DNA of 64,000 nucleotides from Diphasiastrum complanatum (lineage: Eukaryota; Streptophyta; Lycopodiopsida; Lycopodiales; Lycopodiaceae), in assembly GCA_029204225.1 (NCBI GenBank), contig CM055097.1, positions 4,803,125 through 4,867,124 of the forward strand, written 5' to 3'. How positions within the stretch are numbered: position 1 is the first letter of the stretch; each line of letters starts with the position of its first letter. A program made the translations under genes and the position numbers. The notes beneath the pieces were generated by a model. That model was not told the origin of the DNA and did no database searches. It was given only the letters and a program-made list of their open reading frames with translations. Below, piece after piece: positions 23,061 through 34,560 of the stretch.

Positions 23061-24392
23061 TGATACCATCATTTGAATCATCATTATTATTATGTTTTCT
23101 TTCTTCTTGCCCACTGTCATTTGCTTCTTAGTCAACACTGGGTCTATCCAAGAGAATCCGGATTCTTTCGAAACCCATTCAGCAACTTATGCTTGGGTAC
23201 TGATGAGACATAAGCAATGCAGTTTGGCTAGAATTTTTTGTTTATTGAATTCTATATTTATGTTTTGATATAGATCCTTTTGATGTTTTTGGTTGCACGT
23301 ATATTGTTTTTAAGCTTTACCTTAAACGTCACTGACTTCTCAGTATAAGTTTGTCAAATTGGATATTTTCTAATTTCACAGCTAGAAATACATTATAACT
23401 TTTTCATTACCTTGTTGTCATTGACATAATTTAGGCTTATTGTGCCACCATATTATAACTTTCATTTCTCTGTATTATATGCAATGAAAAGATGGGCTAG
23501 TTTTCATTGTTATTCAGCAGCTTAGTGGCACATCATAGCTTTCAAGATCACCCTTTACAGTTTGCCTCATTCCATTCAGAAAGCATTGCCATTTGCTGGT
23601 ACATGGAAAATTATGATCATAAATAAGGGCTTGTAACAACAGTTCGATAGTTTGAGGTCTGAACTAGAATTCATATTTTCAGACAGTAAGCTCGACATCT
23701 GTTAGTTTGAAGTCTATTTCCTCCTTATATCAACAGATTTGTACTGGTTTCAACTTGAAGTAATACCAACAAATACTGATATTGTGTAGCTTTCCATTAA
23801 TCACCGTCCTGTTCTTCTATAGTAGGTCATGAAGAGCTTTGTATCTTAAAGGCGGCCTGAGCCAGTAAATAATTGCCAACTGTACCAGTGATAGCATGTC
23901 ATGAAACTTGAAGAAATTGGAAGCCTAACAAGTTAGCAAGCTGTCATGTGATAAAGCTTCACTTGAATTCCCTTAACCAGATCTTTAAGCGATATTCTCA
24001 TTAAAAATCAGCTGGATATAGGAAGTTTATCGCGACTGAGTAAATTATGCGTGCATGAAGCAAGAAGAAGAGCCTCCTGCACACATGTCTATGTTTGCAC
24101 CATACACCCATCAATCCGATTTCAGGACAACTTGTGTGTGCTCAATAATAATAACATTTTCTGTTCTTTGGACGCTTAGCATTCAACTTGTGCGATATGT
24201 CTCCTTGCTGGTTACTTCCATATTTCAGCAATGCACATCACCAAACACAATATCACTTGTATTGGTGTTCTGATGCCAATGGTTTGCAGATCTACTGATT
24301 CCGTTTTCTGCTAGAAAATGATAGAAAGAGTTAGAAGGAGCCTTCCTTAGATTGGCGGGAATCGTATACTTCTTTTGGAATAGCTGAAACAG

Positions 24393-24500
24393 GGGGTTCC
24401 GCCCCTCGAGAAACGGGGGGTCTGGGGGGCGGTAGCCCCCCGGTGGGGGGTTTGGGGGGCAACGCCCCACAATCGCTGCCGGTAGACCCCGGCCCTGACG
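24393..24500. other. G-run block with hairpin and G-quadruplex potential
   Basis: Four runs of six G at 24415-24420, 24424-24429, 24445-24450 and 24454-24459, with loops TCT, 15 bases and TTT. Overlapping them, GGGGGGC-GGTA-GCCCCCC forms a perfect 7-bp hairpin at 24424-24441. GC content contrasts sharply with the AT-rich intron. The minus-strand Pro/Gly ORFs over it are compositional. Confidence 0.85.
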
Positions 24501-24775
24501 GTAAGGCCTCTTCATGATTTGGCCTTCCAACTCCCTGAGTGAAAACACACTTTTTGGTGTTTCGCACCCGAAACAGTCGGCAAACTACACAGTTCAAATT
24601 TCTGAAACCATATGAAAATGCAGCCAGTTTTCTTAAACCATCTACTGATGTCCAGATTTCTAATCAATGTAGCCCGCAGCCATCTGAAACCAAGCAACAG
24701 ATCTGCATAACAATTGCTTTATTGATATCCTTTCACATGATACCCATATTGGCAACTATACAAAAAAAAAAAAAA

Positions 24776-24832
24776 TTGCGTTCCGGGAAACCCTAATGGG
24801 AAATCCCGGATCGCGTTCCGGAACGCGGACTG
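24776..24832. repeat. GTTCCGGAAC motif cluster 1
   Basis: After an A tract comes TTGCGTTCCGGGAAACCC ... CGCGTTCCGGAACGCG. The palindrome CGTTCCGGAACG also occurs near 36242 and 36852 in intron 7. Confidence 0.6.
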
Positions 24833-25276
24833 CAACCTTGGCTAGTCCATAAGGCTGTAATAATGGCTTTATATGTGGAGTGTGTGTGTTGCAATGCCCA
24901 AGCATAGTATATATGTAGCTGACCTCTTGATGACTGTTAATATTTATGTGATGTTGACATTGAATTATGAAGATTAGAAGGAGAATTTTCAAATATGATC
25001 ACTTATCTGGGCGGAGCTTATCCATCATTTTGCTTGTTTCCTTCAAACAGCAACTTGACCAGTGTTTTGCTTTGGATTCTAGAAGCAATTTCAGTTATTA
25101 TCATGAAAGTCTGCATTTGCGGTTGTGCACATGCAACAACTTTGTAGAAATTCTGTGGGCTATAACCTGATTGCAAAAGGATAGTTTGTGTATTTTCTCA
25201 TTCAATGATTAACAGCGTAAGTATGTTGTATAGGACCATTTAACACTAGTTGATACGGCTGCATGTTGCTGTGCAG

Positions 25277-25386
25277 CTCCTCGTATGGCGGGGCTTCTCT
25301 TAAGATGCTTCACTTGGATGATGGAAAGTGACATTTTTGGGCTGATTTTCAGGCTAAAGCTTAAAAAAGATAATCTAATCACCAAG
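25277..25386 (+). CDS. FAAH: FAAH exon 2 (residues 31-67)
   Basis: Acceptor GTGCAG, donor AAG|GTAAGG. It encodes APRMAGLLLRCFTWMMES then DIFGLIFRLKLKKDNLITK. It matches the Arabidopsis stretch KAPHLTGLSFKLF...LKKDNGMTK in position and length. It lies in the N-terminal region that precedes the amidase domain, where plant FAAHs have a hydrophobic segment. Phase 1 in, phase 0 out; both agree with the neighbouring exons. Confidence 0.88.
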
Positions 25387-26119
25387 GTAAGGTAATAATT
25401 GTTCTGAATCCATCATCTTTTTACCTTATTTGGAAAACCATATTGCTGTTAAATCCTCGTTTATCTGCAAAGTGTGAAGCTTATTTTATGAAGAAAAGTT
25501 TATTGTCATCCTATTAACTGTAGTGTTTTTTGCAAGTTTCCTATCATGTTATTTCAAAAGAAATTGGCAATCCATTTGTGGTATAACAAAATGAGAACAG
25601 ACTATAAAATCTTTACTTATTAAAAGCATGATCAATTTACCAAATAAAATGGAAATTGAAATTGCAGATGGATGGAAAATGGACATAAAGAAACACTCAT
25701 TTTTGAAGAGATCTTTTGAAAACCATGATAAGTAGGTTTGACCATTTTGCCCATAGCACATTGGCTATGACGTTAACGAAGATTCAAGGCTTTCTTTCTA
25801 GGAAAAATGAGTTGTGAGCAAAACATCACAACATAGCTCAAATAGAGAAAGCTTCATTAACCTCTTCTTATACCAAAGGTATTTAAGTCCATTGTGTACA
25901 TCCCAGTATGACTATCATCAACTAGGAGCATATAAAAAATGTCTCTTGGTTAAAAGAACCCATGAATGAAACACATTCACAAATAAAAGTTTCAAAACAA
26001 AGTAGTACCCAAATTTGTTTCTCTACAAAGCTACAATAAGTTGTAAGAAATATCATGAACATGAAACTCTCTCACCCTTGAGTAACAATGAAGTATGATG
26101 ATTTATGCAAAAGTAGAAG

Positions 26120-27160
26120 AAACAACAAGTGTAGTGACATGTCTGGGATGTTGTGTGGAATGACATCTTCTATGGATGATGAAGCATTAGTAGGCTGCTT
26201 CTTGTTGCATCAAGAAATGGCCCTTGAACCTAGGCTAAAGCAATAGCCCATCGTTGATCTCTGATCATCTTTATCAAATGCCCAATCTGAATCTGAATAG
26301 CCATCTAGCTAAAGATCACATTCATCAGTATATCCAATCTCATAGATCATTATGCTTCTCACATAACATAGAATCCTCTTGGCTCCCTTCCAAATGTGAT
26401 TCAATAGCTTTACTCATGAATTGGCTTGCAATCCCAACCACATAAGCAATATCTTACTTTGTAGTTGTAAGGTAAATCATTCCCACTAATTGATGCTAGA
26501 GAGTCTCATGTGCAAATGAAGGACCATTATCCTTTGATGGCTTGTCTCTTGCGTTCATTCATGTGCTAATTGGCTTGCTTTCTTTCATGTTAAATCTCTT
26601 TTTTGTGCATACTTTGCTTGAGATATAAAAAAAACAATGCTTCCTTTCCAAACCTCAAATCCTAGGCAATATTGCAACATACCTAAATCTTTCATCTCAA
26701 ACAAGAAGTTTTCTCTTAACACAAGCAATAAGTTGCTTATTGTTTCCTATAGTGACCAAGTCTTCCACATGCAACACAACAACAAAGATTTCATGTTCTT
26801 TGAAGATATACAAATTGTAGTCAGACTTACTCTTTTCAAGCCCCTCCTTTGCAAAGTACTCATCAATTCAACTATACCAAGCCCTTGGCACCCTTTTGAG
26901 TCCTTACAAGGCTTTTCTAAGCTTGCAAACTAGGTGCTCTCTGCTTGTAATTTGAAACCATATTAACCTCCATATAATGGACATCCCGATCAAAATATGA
27001 GGCTAAGGCCAATACAGTCTTGATAGATGTCTTCTTAGTGACAAGTGAAAAGGCCTCATCATAGTCTTGCCCCCTTGTTGGGCATAATTATTTGCCACCA
27101 ACCTCACCTTGTATTTGTCCACACTTGGATTAGCATGAAATTGGTCCTATAGACCCACTA
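26120..27160 (-). pseudogene. Ty1/copia RT-RNase H fragment
   Basis: Read on the minus strand: KVRLVANNYAQQ-type RT start near 27100, LEKSKSDYNLYIF, then WKGAKRILCYV and LDGYSDSDWAFDKDDQRSTMGY (RNase H) near 26230-26310, ending in SRAISWCNKKQPT. Numerous stops and frameshifts. The order RT then RNase H at the end of pol is copia-type. Confidence 0.85.
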
Positions 27161-27194
27161 TCTAGTCACAACAGCCCTCTTATCCGAATGCATG

Positions 27195-27850
27195 TTTGGT
27201 GGATGGTACATTGATTCTGGAGCCTCGAAACCCATGACACCTTACAGACACTCATTCAATACCTATGAGGAGACAAGTGACAATCAGCAAGTTTGCCTTG
27301 GAGACAATCCTACACATGGGGTGAGGGGATAAGGCATAGTTCCCATGAAGCTATTATCAGGTGAGGTGAAGGTATCAAAATTGTGTTGCACGTACCAAGA
27401 ATAGCAAAGAACTTGCAATCTGTTGGCACCATTACCAGACAAAACATGTTGGTGGAGTTTGATGAATCTACCTGTTTAGTGAAAGACAAAGATCAAAATT
27501 TTAAGGTAATAGACAAGGGAATGCAAGAAGGGGATCTTCACAAGCTTAACATAGCCATTCCTAGTCAAGAGGCCTTGTCAGCCAAAGATTCTAATCAGGT
27601 GGAGCTTTGGTATGAGAGGTATGTTCATTTGAGCTATCAAATTTTGCAAGTACTGAACAAGCACAAAGTAGGTCTTCCTAGCATTGAATCTTCTTCAGTC
27701 TTCAGATGTATGTGAGGCTCGTGTACTAGGGAAAAAACAAAAGCAAAGATTTCCAAAGGCCAAGGGCATTTTTGAGCTTGTGCATTTAGATTTGTGTCGT
27801 CCGATACAGAGTGGATATGCACGGAGGTTGTACCGTTGAGGAGCCTAGTC
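27195..27850 (+). pseudogene. Ty1/copia protease, pre-integrase and integrase start
   Basis: On the plus strand: WYIDSGASKPMTPYRHSF with the protease DSGA motif near 27213, LGDNPTHGVRG, then LHVPRIAKNLQSVGTITRQN and LWYERYVHLSYQILQVLNKH (GAG-pre-integrase), and after a frameshift FELVHLDLC, the start of integrase. Stops lie at about 27329 and 27714. Confidence 0.85.
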
Positions 27851-27899
27851 AAGAGTCTTGAGAGCCTTGAGCAAATGCAATAATCGGAACTTGACTATG

Positions 27900-28200
27900 C
27901 TAGTTTGAGACCTCAATTTGGCCAACTACAAGAGGGCGAAATTGGAGAAAAGTGGAACACGATGGCATTATCATGGGATACATGGTCACCATCCACATTG
28001 CCTACCCCTAGGAAGAAGGTACCTAGGTGGTATTGTGAAACAATCAGGGAAGGACACAATTTGGAAGGAGCAGTGAACAAGGTGCCAGAAGATCTCTTAG
28101 GTCTCATAAGAGACAAGAGACAAGGAGGGACACATTTTGGAGGAAGGAGAGAGTAGTGAACAAGGTGCCAGAAGATCTCTTAGGTCTCATACGAGATAAG
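27900..28200 (+). pseudogene. Copia-type linker remnant with internal duplication
   Basis: PRKKVPRWYCETIREGHNLEG resembles the segment between integrase and RT in copia elements. A unit beginning GTGAACAAGGTGCCAGAAGA occurs twice, at about 28073 and 28156. Confidence 0.5.
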
Positions 28201-28219
28201 CGATTAACTTTGACCTCAT

Positions 28220-28560
28220 GTCCAAAAATCTAGAAGCAAATGAAGCATAGTCCTTTCACGTTGCCATGAACGAAAAGGTATGGCAACAAGCCATGCAAGA
28301 GTCAGATTGCTCTTCTTCTGCAGCTTTATCAACAAGATGACCTTGCTGGTTTTTGCCGTTCTTTTGATCACTTTGCTTCTTATGACATTCAAAGGCAAAA
28401 TGCTCAGACTTACCACAATAGTTGTAGTTGCCCTTCCTCTTGGGTGTAGATGAGAAATCGATGCTTGCTTCTTCTCCAATATTTAATGTGGACACTTGTT
28501 GCTCCAAGTTTGGCTTTGAGTTCTTGCCTTTATCTTTGCCTTTGCCTTTCTTTTGAGCGC
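28220..28560 (-). pseudogene. Copia gag zinc-knuckle fragment
   Basis: Minus-strand ORF with NYNYCGKSEHFAFECHKK. It fits a CCHC knuckle whose first Cys has become Tyr (TAC for TGC). Lys/Gln-rich flanks are typical of gag. Orientation is opposite to the adjoining protease segment. Confidence 0.65.
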
Positions 28561-28909
28561 TTTAATGATCGATGACCCGAGTGCCCAAACTGTATTATTC
28601 AAATGATAGATAATAACAAAGGCTTGTGGTCATATGGATGTTTTTGTTTGTAATATTTGGACTATAATGTAGCTGATTATGGGTGAGAAAATATATAAAC
28701 TTCTTAAGCTAGAACTGGATGTGTATTATTTCCTATTAATTTAGACTTTGAAATTGGAAGATTACACAAATTGAATCCCGTTACTTTTGTTTCACTGCAA
28801 TCCAGATTAAAGCTTATTTCTTATGGTCATCAATGCAAAATCTTTTCTCTAGATTAATAGAGCTGCAATTAGTGGGATTCACAAGCCTTAACGTGTACTG
28901 GTTATGTAG

Positions 28910-28970
28910 GTATTTCAACAAACTGAATACCACGAGCCTCCTATGTTCCAGCCTCACTTTCCGATAGAAG
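28910..28970 (+). CDS. FAAH: FAAH exon 3 (residues 68-87)
   Basis: Acceptor TATGTAG, donor GAAG|GTACGC. It encodes VFQQTEYHEPPMFQPHFPIE and matches the EEPMFRPEFP stretch of Arabidopsis FAAH. 61 bp, phase 0 in and 1 out. Too short to stand out as an ORF; it was identified by family match and splice sites. Confidence 0.88.
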
Positions 28971-30495
28971 GTACGCTGTTATGTGTTTCTTGCATGCTAT
29001 TCTATTTAGTGGAGTAATATAATTTTTTTAAGACTGCTTCATTGTAAGGATATCTATTAAATGAAATTCCCATTTGGAATTTCTCATGCCATACTATGGA
29101 TGAACTTCAACAAGGACTACTTTTCTGAACGTTTTCTCTTGGTGGATTATTTAAAGGAGCATTGAATTTGCAGCTTTATAGGATTTGTGGAATACCAGTT
29201 ACCACCTTGTTAGTTCATTCAAATATTTCAGTACATCTTCAGGGTCTTAAAAATTCCCTCTGACTTCAACTTATGGTTTATGTTTGATGATCAGCTTTTA
29301 TTGTTCATTTGATGTGTATTTTGATCATTCATAGGTGTGAATCATCTATTGTCTTGGCTGAAGTTGATTACCAGAACCATTTGGCTAGACTGGAACCTCA
29401 AAGCAGCAAAAAAGACTACATAGGACATCTTTGTAAGAAGTTATGACACAATTTGACATTGTGTTGATTATAGAGTCCCTAAACAAATACTGCAAATTTT
29501 TTTCCTATACAGCCTAAGCTTCAACCAGTTTGCCAGTATGCCCATTGCCAAGCCACTGTAAGTTGTAAGCTTCCTGTCAATCAATCTAAGCATTAATTAA
29601 CCATTCTCTGCCTGTTGAGTCAGATCATACTTCTGGTAACTATTGACCAACTTTAGTGGTAGCCTACATGGCCTACATATGTACACCATCTAGGCTGTAA
29701 GACTGAAAAATGTGCAAGTTTATCTGGATAATTGTCACAGTCTGCCCTCAGAGTTCCCCATTGGATGACAAGATATCATGCAATTTGGATCTTCCCAGCC
29801 TTCTGATAATTTTCACATTGGGCCGCTTCCGCTTATGGTCAAAAGTCATACCGGGTTTTGAAAAACTACAAGCCTGAAAGACTTTTATTCATAAAGCACA
29901 TTGACACAGGTCTTTATCTATTCTGGTACTTGAACAGTTGATATATGTGAAGTTAAGCTCAAATAGCCAAGGTTGGTCTGTATGTGTATCTCTGCACTTA
30001 AGACCAGCTTGAAGAATATCCGATTCTACCTAATGCAGATTGTGGCGAGCTGACGTTTGGGGGAAGGGACGGTAGGATGAAATTTAAATGCCCCAAATTC
30101 GTCAATTTCTCTGATCAGATTGGTGCAGCTAAGGTGCAACTAGGAAATTCAGCGGGTTGTTCAAATATACGAAACTCGATAAATAATTAACGCAAAGATT
30201 CCACATTTATGGCAAGGTGTTGTGAAGCTTGTCAATTGTTGTGCGTATCCTTTCAGGGTCTTTTTGAGAGAAGTAATGCCTGGAAAATTTTCAAAATCTT
30301 ATGAATGTCTTTGTTTGCTCGCTTAATTCCACACATTCTTAAGTGATAAAGCAAATGGGTTGAGTTTACTGAATTGCTGTACACAGCTCTTCTTCATTAT
30401 GAGAGCGATCACTGTTCAAAAAGATCATGCAAAGTTTGTTGGGAAGACTGAACTATATTTGGTTGAGGCTGTATCTAAAGGTTTAACTGCTGCAG
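28971..30495 (+). other. FAAH intron 3 (1.5 kb)
   Basis: No transposon domain seen. Typical T-rich intron sequence. Confidence 0.75.
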
Positions 30496-30689
30496 AAGTT
30501 GAAGAGTCTGGTGTTATTCAGCTTGAGCAAAATCGTTCTCCTCCTGATCACGTTGCAAGAGCCTTGGAGTGTTTATATCCTCTTCCTTCTAGAAATGCAA
30601 TTGGTGATAGAAATCGGCATCCATTCCTCCATTGGAAGATTCGAGATTATGCAGAGGCTTTTGTGTCTGGCCGAATAACACCATATCTT
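30496..30689 (+). CDS. FAAH: FAAH exon 4 (residues 88-152)
   Basis: Acceptor CTGCTGCAG, donor CTT|GTGAGT. It encodes EVEESGVIQLEQNRSPPDHV, ARALECLYP, HPFLHWKIRDYAEAF and RITPYL. The WKIRDYA motif is characteristic of plant FAAH. The longer open frame upstream of 30496 is accidental: only the acceptor at 30495 keeps the phase and the alignment. Confidence 0.92.
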
Positions 30690-30897
30690 GTGAGTGGCAC
30701 AAACTGACATCGTGTTTCACATGTCTACTTTTTTGGTTCTCTGTCGCAATTTTAGCTTCCAGCCAGTCCACTCTTTGCGTAAGATGTTGATTCAATTGCA
30801 GCATTGTGCATACTAAGTTTAATGATAGGGATTCTATTATCACCGTTGCAGTATTAATATGTTACTTCTGCTTCGGTGCTTGACTGTTCGTGTTTAG

Positions 30898-31027
30898 GTG
30901 GCTGAGCGGTTTCTGTCTGCTGTTGAGGACTCCTGTAATCGTTCTCCAAATATGTGTTTCTTTATTGCTTACAATGAAGAGGACATACTCCGCCAAGCAT
31001 CAGAGTCCACAGCCCGTCATGCAAAAG
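30898..31027 (+). CDS. FAAH: FAAH exon 5 (residues 153-195)
   Basis: Acceptor GTTTAG, donor AAAG|GTAATG. It encodes VAERFLSAVEDS, MCFFIAYNEEDILRQA and ESTARHAKG, the start of the amidase domain (family pattern VA..I...IE.....PF.I......I..QA..ST.R...G). Separated from exon 4 by a 208-bp intron. Confidence 0.92.
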
Positions 31028-31526
31028 GTAATGCCGAAATGAGGCAAAGAGATCTGAGTTTAGTTGTTAGTGGTATTTATTAAACACCGTCAAGTGCTTT
31101 GCTGTAATACTATTGCTACATTTATGTTCGGATGTTCTTCCGAATGTCAAAGTTTGGGTCCAACATGGGCCCTATCAAACTTGGTATGCTTTACATGATA
31201 CTAGACAGAGCAACTTATATAGTATTGTTTTTTTGGTTAATGCATGTTTGGGATAGATGCCTCTTCATTTTGTACATGAATAAAGAGGGTATGACAATGG
31301 TTTTTTTTTGGGATGGCATATGCTCATTAGAAATAGAAGTCCTAATTTATGAAGGTTACATTGAACCTTAGTGATAGGAATATTGTTAGTTTGCATAAAT
31401 ATTGGCATGTGACTTGATTTTCAAACGTTCAAAGTGACAAGCAGTAATATGTAGTGCCCAATGCTTGTATTTTTATCATGAAAGACATAATATTGGACTT
31501 GACTATTCTTGTTTCAATCACATTAG

Positions 31527-31604
31527 GGAAGCCTCTCTCAGTCTTGGATGGAGTTCCAATTGCTGTAAAGGATGAGATCGATTGTTTTCCATATTTAACA
31601 ACAG
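31527..31604 (+). CDS. FAAH: FAAH exon 6 (residues 196-221), catalytic lysine
   Basis: Acceptor CATTAG, donor ACAG|GTATAA. It encodes KPLSVLDGVPIAVKDEID then CFPYLTT. Lys210 in AVKDEID aligns with catalytic Lys205 of Arabidopsis FAAH, the general base of the Ser-Ser-Lys triad. Phase 1 on both sides. Confidence 0.95.
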
Positions 31605-31770
31605 GTATAAAACCATCATCATCAAGTATAAACAATTTGGACTGTTCAAAAATTTATCTTTTTTCCTCTGACTTTTGTCTTGTTAGAATAGCATGATAAT
31701 AAAAAAAGCTACAATCAAATGAACCCACTTGATAAAATTCTCTTATAGAAGTGTGCATTTTTCAATTCAG

Positions 31771-31918
31771 GGGGTACAAAGTGGATGCAAAAAGTGCGTA
31801 AGGTGAAGGATGATGCTGCTTGTATTAAGAGACTTCGTGCATGTGGTGCATTGCTAGTTGGAAAGACTAATATGCACGAGCTTGGTCAAGGCACTACAGG
31901 CATCAATCCTCATTATGG
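31771..31918 (+). CDS. FAAH: FAAH exon 7 (residues 222-270)
   Basis: Acceptor ATTCAG, donor TATGG|GTGCTT. It encodes GGTKWMQKVRKVKDDA, IKRLRACGALLVGKTNMHEL and GQGTTGINPHY. The GA.L.GK.NMHE motif is diagnostic of amidase-signature enzymes. Followed by a 6.4 kb intron. Confidence 0.95.
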
Positions 31919-32229
31919 GTGCTTACCTTTTCTAGAGTAGGACTATATAATGTATTTTTGCTTGGTGTAACAAATATAGATGTATTAACACTCATGTTGC
32001 TAATGTGATGTTGTAAGGTTTTCTATAAGACATGCATGTGTGCAAAATAACATGTAGGTGGTTTTCTTTTGTTGGCTTTATCCCTTAAATATAGATGATT
32101 CATAGATCAAACATCACCATATCTTTTGCTTAACACCTCATTATGCACACATATTGAAAGGTTCTCCTCAAGGAGAAACTCTTAACCTATACAGCTCCTG
32201 CTCATGTGTGGGATATTTATGTTGTGTTG

Positions 32230-32860
32230 GAGTCAATTTCTTACTTTCGAAGGCTACTGGTCTACCTTCTGACTCAACATTGCACCCACGGTAATGCCAC
32301 TAGCATCCATCTCTAGGTCGAAAGGTTTCTGGGTATCAACAATCTTGAGTACTGGAGCTGTCGCAACAGCCTCCTTCAAGCTTTCAAAACTATGTTGAGC
32401 TTCAGCATCCCAGCAAACCAGTTTTGTTACTCTGTAACTGATCCATCAAAGGAGCATCTACCCTGGAATAGTTCATAACGAACCGTTGGTAAAACTTGCA
32501 AAAGCCTAGGAAAGATTGCAACCGACGAATATCGGCCGGTCTTGGCCACTTCTTGACCACAGCCATGTTGGCGGGGTCAACATAAATACCCTTTGTCATC
32601 ACTACGTGACCCAAATATTCGAGACGAGTCTTACACAACTCGGTCTTCTAATCGTTGGCATACAAGACAGTCTCTTGTAGCTTGCCAAAGACGGTCTGGA
32701 GATGAATATTATTCCCCCCTATCGACTTACTGAACACTAGTATGTCATCAATGAAGTTAACGACAAACTTACCCATTTAGTCACGCATGACATCATTCAT
32801 GAGCATCATGAACGTTGTGGGTGCATTGGTTAACCCAAACGGCATAACCAAGAACCAATA
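32230..32860 (-). pseudogene. Ty3/gypsy reverse transcriptase fragment, minus strand
   Basis: Read in reverse: [61 protein letters not shown] and [11 protein letters not shown], with stops and a frameshift. Same family as 21021-21660 (roughly 80 percent nucleotide identity by eye over about 500 bp) but in the opposite orientation. Confidence 0.87.
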
Positions 32861-32869
32861 CCCTGGCCC

Positions 32870-33000
32870 TTGGCCCCTAGTATATCTTTTGAAACTTCCT
32901 TTTAGGGCTTTTCTATGGGTATACGTAGGAGACATTGTGATTCATTTGATAGCTTACGATATTGGTTACTTTCTTAGTCATAGTTAGGTTTTAGCTATTT
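32870..33000 (+). repeat. LTR fragment related to 61670-61790
   Basis: Shares the order TGGCCC.TAG, CTTCCTTTTAGGGCTT, GGGTATA/GGCTATA, GTCATTTG/TTCATTTG and GCTTA.GATAT with the LTR that precedes the gypsy PBS at 61873. Confidence 0.5.
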
Positions 33001-33017
33001 GTAGCTTGTAGCTCTCT

Positions 33018-33021
33018 CTCG

Positions 33022-33109
<88 letters not shown>
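33018..33109. repeat. Compound (TC)n-(GC)n microsatellite
   Basis: TC dinucleotides to about 33094, then GCGCGC to 33109. Two poly-G tracts follow (33188-33200 and 33304-33315). Confidence 0.95.
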
Positions 33110-33110
<1 letters not shown>

Positions 33111-33419
33111 TTTCCCGCCTCCTTTCATGCTGCTCGCTTTCCCTGAATGATAGGGCTCGGGTTCTGGCCCGAGGAAGGGGAGATAAAAGGGGGGGGGGGG
33201 TTAGGTTTAGGAAACTTGAGTTTTCTAATTGAAATCTAAGAGTCCGGGGGTGCGCAGGGTGGGGTCTTTGATTAGAAAGTTTCTAATCTCTTTTGCATGG
33301 GGGAGGGGGGGGGGGGAGAGGGTGTCTATTGTAGATTTTGTCTTTTATATTCTTTCCCTAAAAGATATTCCAATGGGAGGCATTATTGGTCCCAAAATTT
33401 TATTGATGTAAGGCAATGT

Positions 33420-34560
33420 TAAAAAATGATTTTCCATTTTGATTATTGTTTTTGAGGGTTTTGCGTAACTAATTAAGTTGTAAACGACTTGCTTTCTCAA
33501 GTACGACATTTCATAAAAAACGATAAATTTTTTATGGCTTGCTTGGACAACATAAATAGGAAAAGTTTGTTCTTTTCCTATGAATGAAGGCAAATGACCA
33601 AGTTCCCGTAAGGAGCTTTATAAAGAAACCGAATAATGAAGTCTTAAATCTATTTTACAACGTTGCAATCATGAGTTTTTCGATAGTCGGCCTAGTTGCC
33701 ATTGTGTCACGAAATGGAATGCTTGGCCGATATATGTAAGCCATAGAATATGAGGGGAAAACATAATCATCAATGAAACCAATGAAAAGCTAGGAAATCA
33801 AATGGATCTAAAAGGTTGTAAGGGCCGACGGGCAGTCCTTACTCAATAATTTCGGTTTTGGCATATCTAGAGCAAGCAAGCCTTAACAAGAACTCTGAAA
33901 TTTGTCACTAACGAATTCAACTAAAAGCTCTAAGGTTGAAAAGTGAAATGCATTTTTTGCAAAGTGAATTCAACCCGTCAGTAGAGCAATTTTAAATTGA
34001 AATATCTTGACTGAATTTGTTCTTAATTACATGAAATTCCTACTCATGCTCTTCCATTTCTTCATCTATCACATGAGGTATAGTAGGCAACACCTACGAT
34101 CCTTTTTGTGACCGGAAGGATTAAGAAAAGGGTAAAGAAAAATGTGAGTTGAAATTTGTACTATGAAGTTGGAAATTGAAATTCTCAAAAACTTTAATAG
34201 TACCGTTGTGTCAACTCAAATGTTATGCAAGTCATTTGTCGGATCTATAGTCTTTGACAACTCTTAAAACAAATTTCTTATAAAATCAAATGATTTTTTG
34301 ACGATATGATCAGGATGTGGATGACCTTCGTGGAGGAAGAACCTGTGGTATGGGACACAGGCGATTCCAAAATGGAGATCTAAAACTGACTGGATCTGAT
34401 TGACCATAATAAGGCCGTAAATCTAAGTGACATCTTATGGATATCTCAAATTTACAAAACCGGAAACCCGACAAGCTATTTCTTTATATTAAGAATATAT
34501 TTGTGAATTTCTTAGCATTTCATGTGATTCCTTGGTTAGGTAATTTTTAGTACCCGTTGA
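33420..34560. repeat. Degraded gypsy unit, fourth copy of the 50.6-54.1 kb family
   Basis: Shares with the tandem units at 50600-54140 the blocks DLKG.KGR.A (RNase H relic, near 33800), GAAATTTGTACTATGAAGTT, CACATAGTACCG-like sequence, GAGGAAGAACCTGTGGTATG and ATTTACAAAACCGGAAACCC. Its tail matches that of unit 3 best. Confidence 0.75.

Larger units (their letters stand above)
16858..25276 (+). other. FAAH intron 1 (8.4 kb)
   Basis: GT donor at 16858 and GTGCAG acceptor ending at 25276. It holds a long perfect hairpin (17880-17936), the second copy of the 220-bp repeat (18541-18757), diverged internal duplications, a deleted gypsy element (21021 to about 22440) and a G-run block (24393-24500). 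No independent host gene was seen inside. Confidence 0.8.
25387..28909 (+). other. FAAH intron 2 (3.5 kb)
   Basis: Bounded by GTAAGG and ATGTAG. Holds three copia fragments in mixed orientation (26120-28560). 25500-26100 and 28560-28909 have no recognised content. Confidence 0.8.

Noticed and set aside
24225-24597. Proline/glycine-rich minus-strand ORFs
   Set aside because: They overlap the G-run block and exist because of base composition; no domain is visible.
30360-30495. Upstream extension of FAAH exon 4 from an ATG at 30360
   Set aside because: The frame is open but matches nothing in FAAH. The acceptor at 30495 gives the correct phase and alignment from exon 3.
31454-31526. Upstream extension of FAAH exon 6
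   Set aside because: Open by chance in T-rich intron sequence; the family match begins exactly at the CATTAG acceptor.
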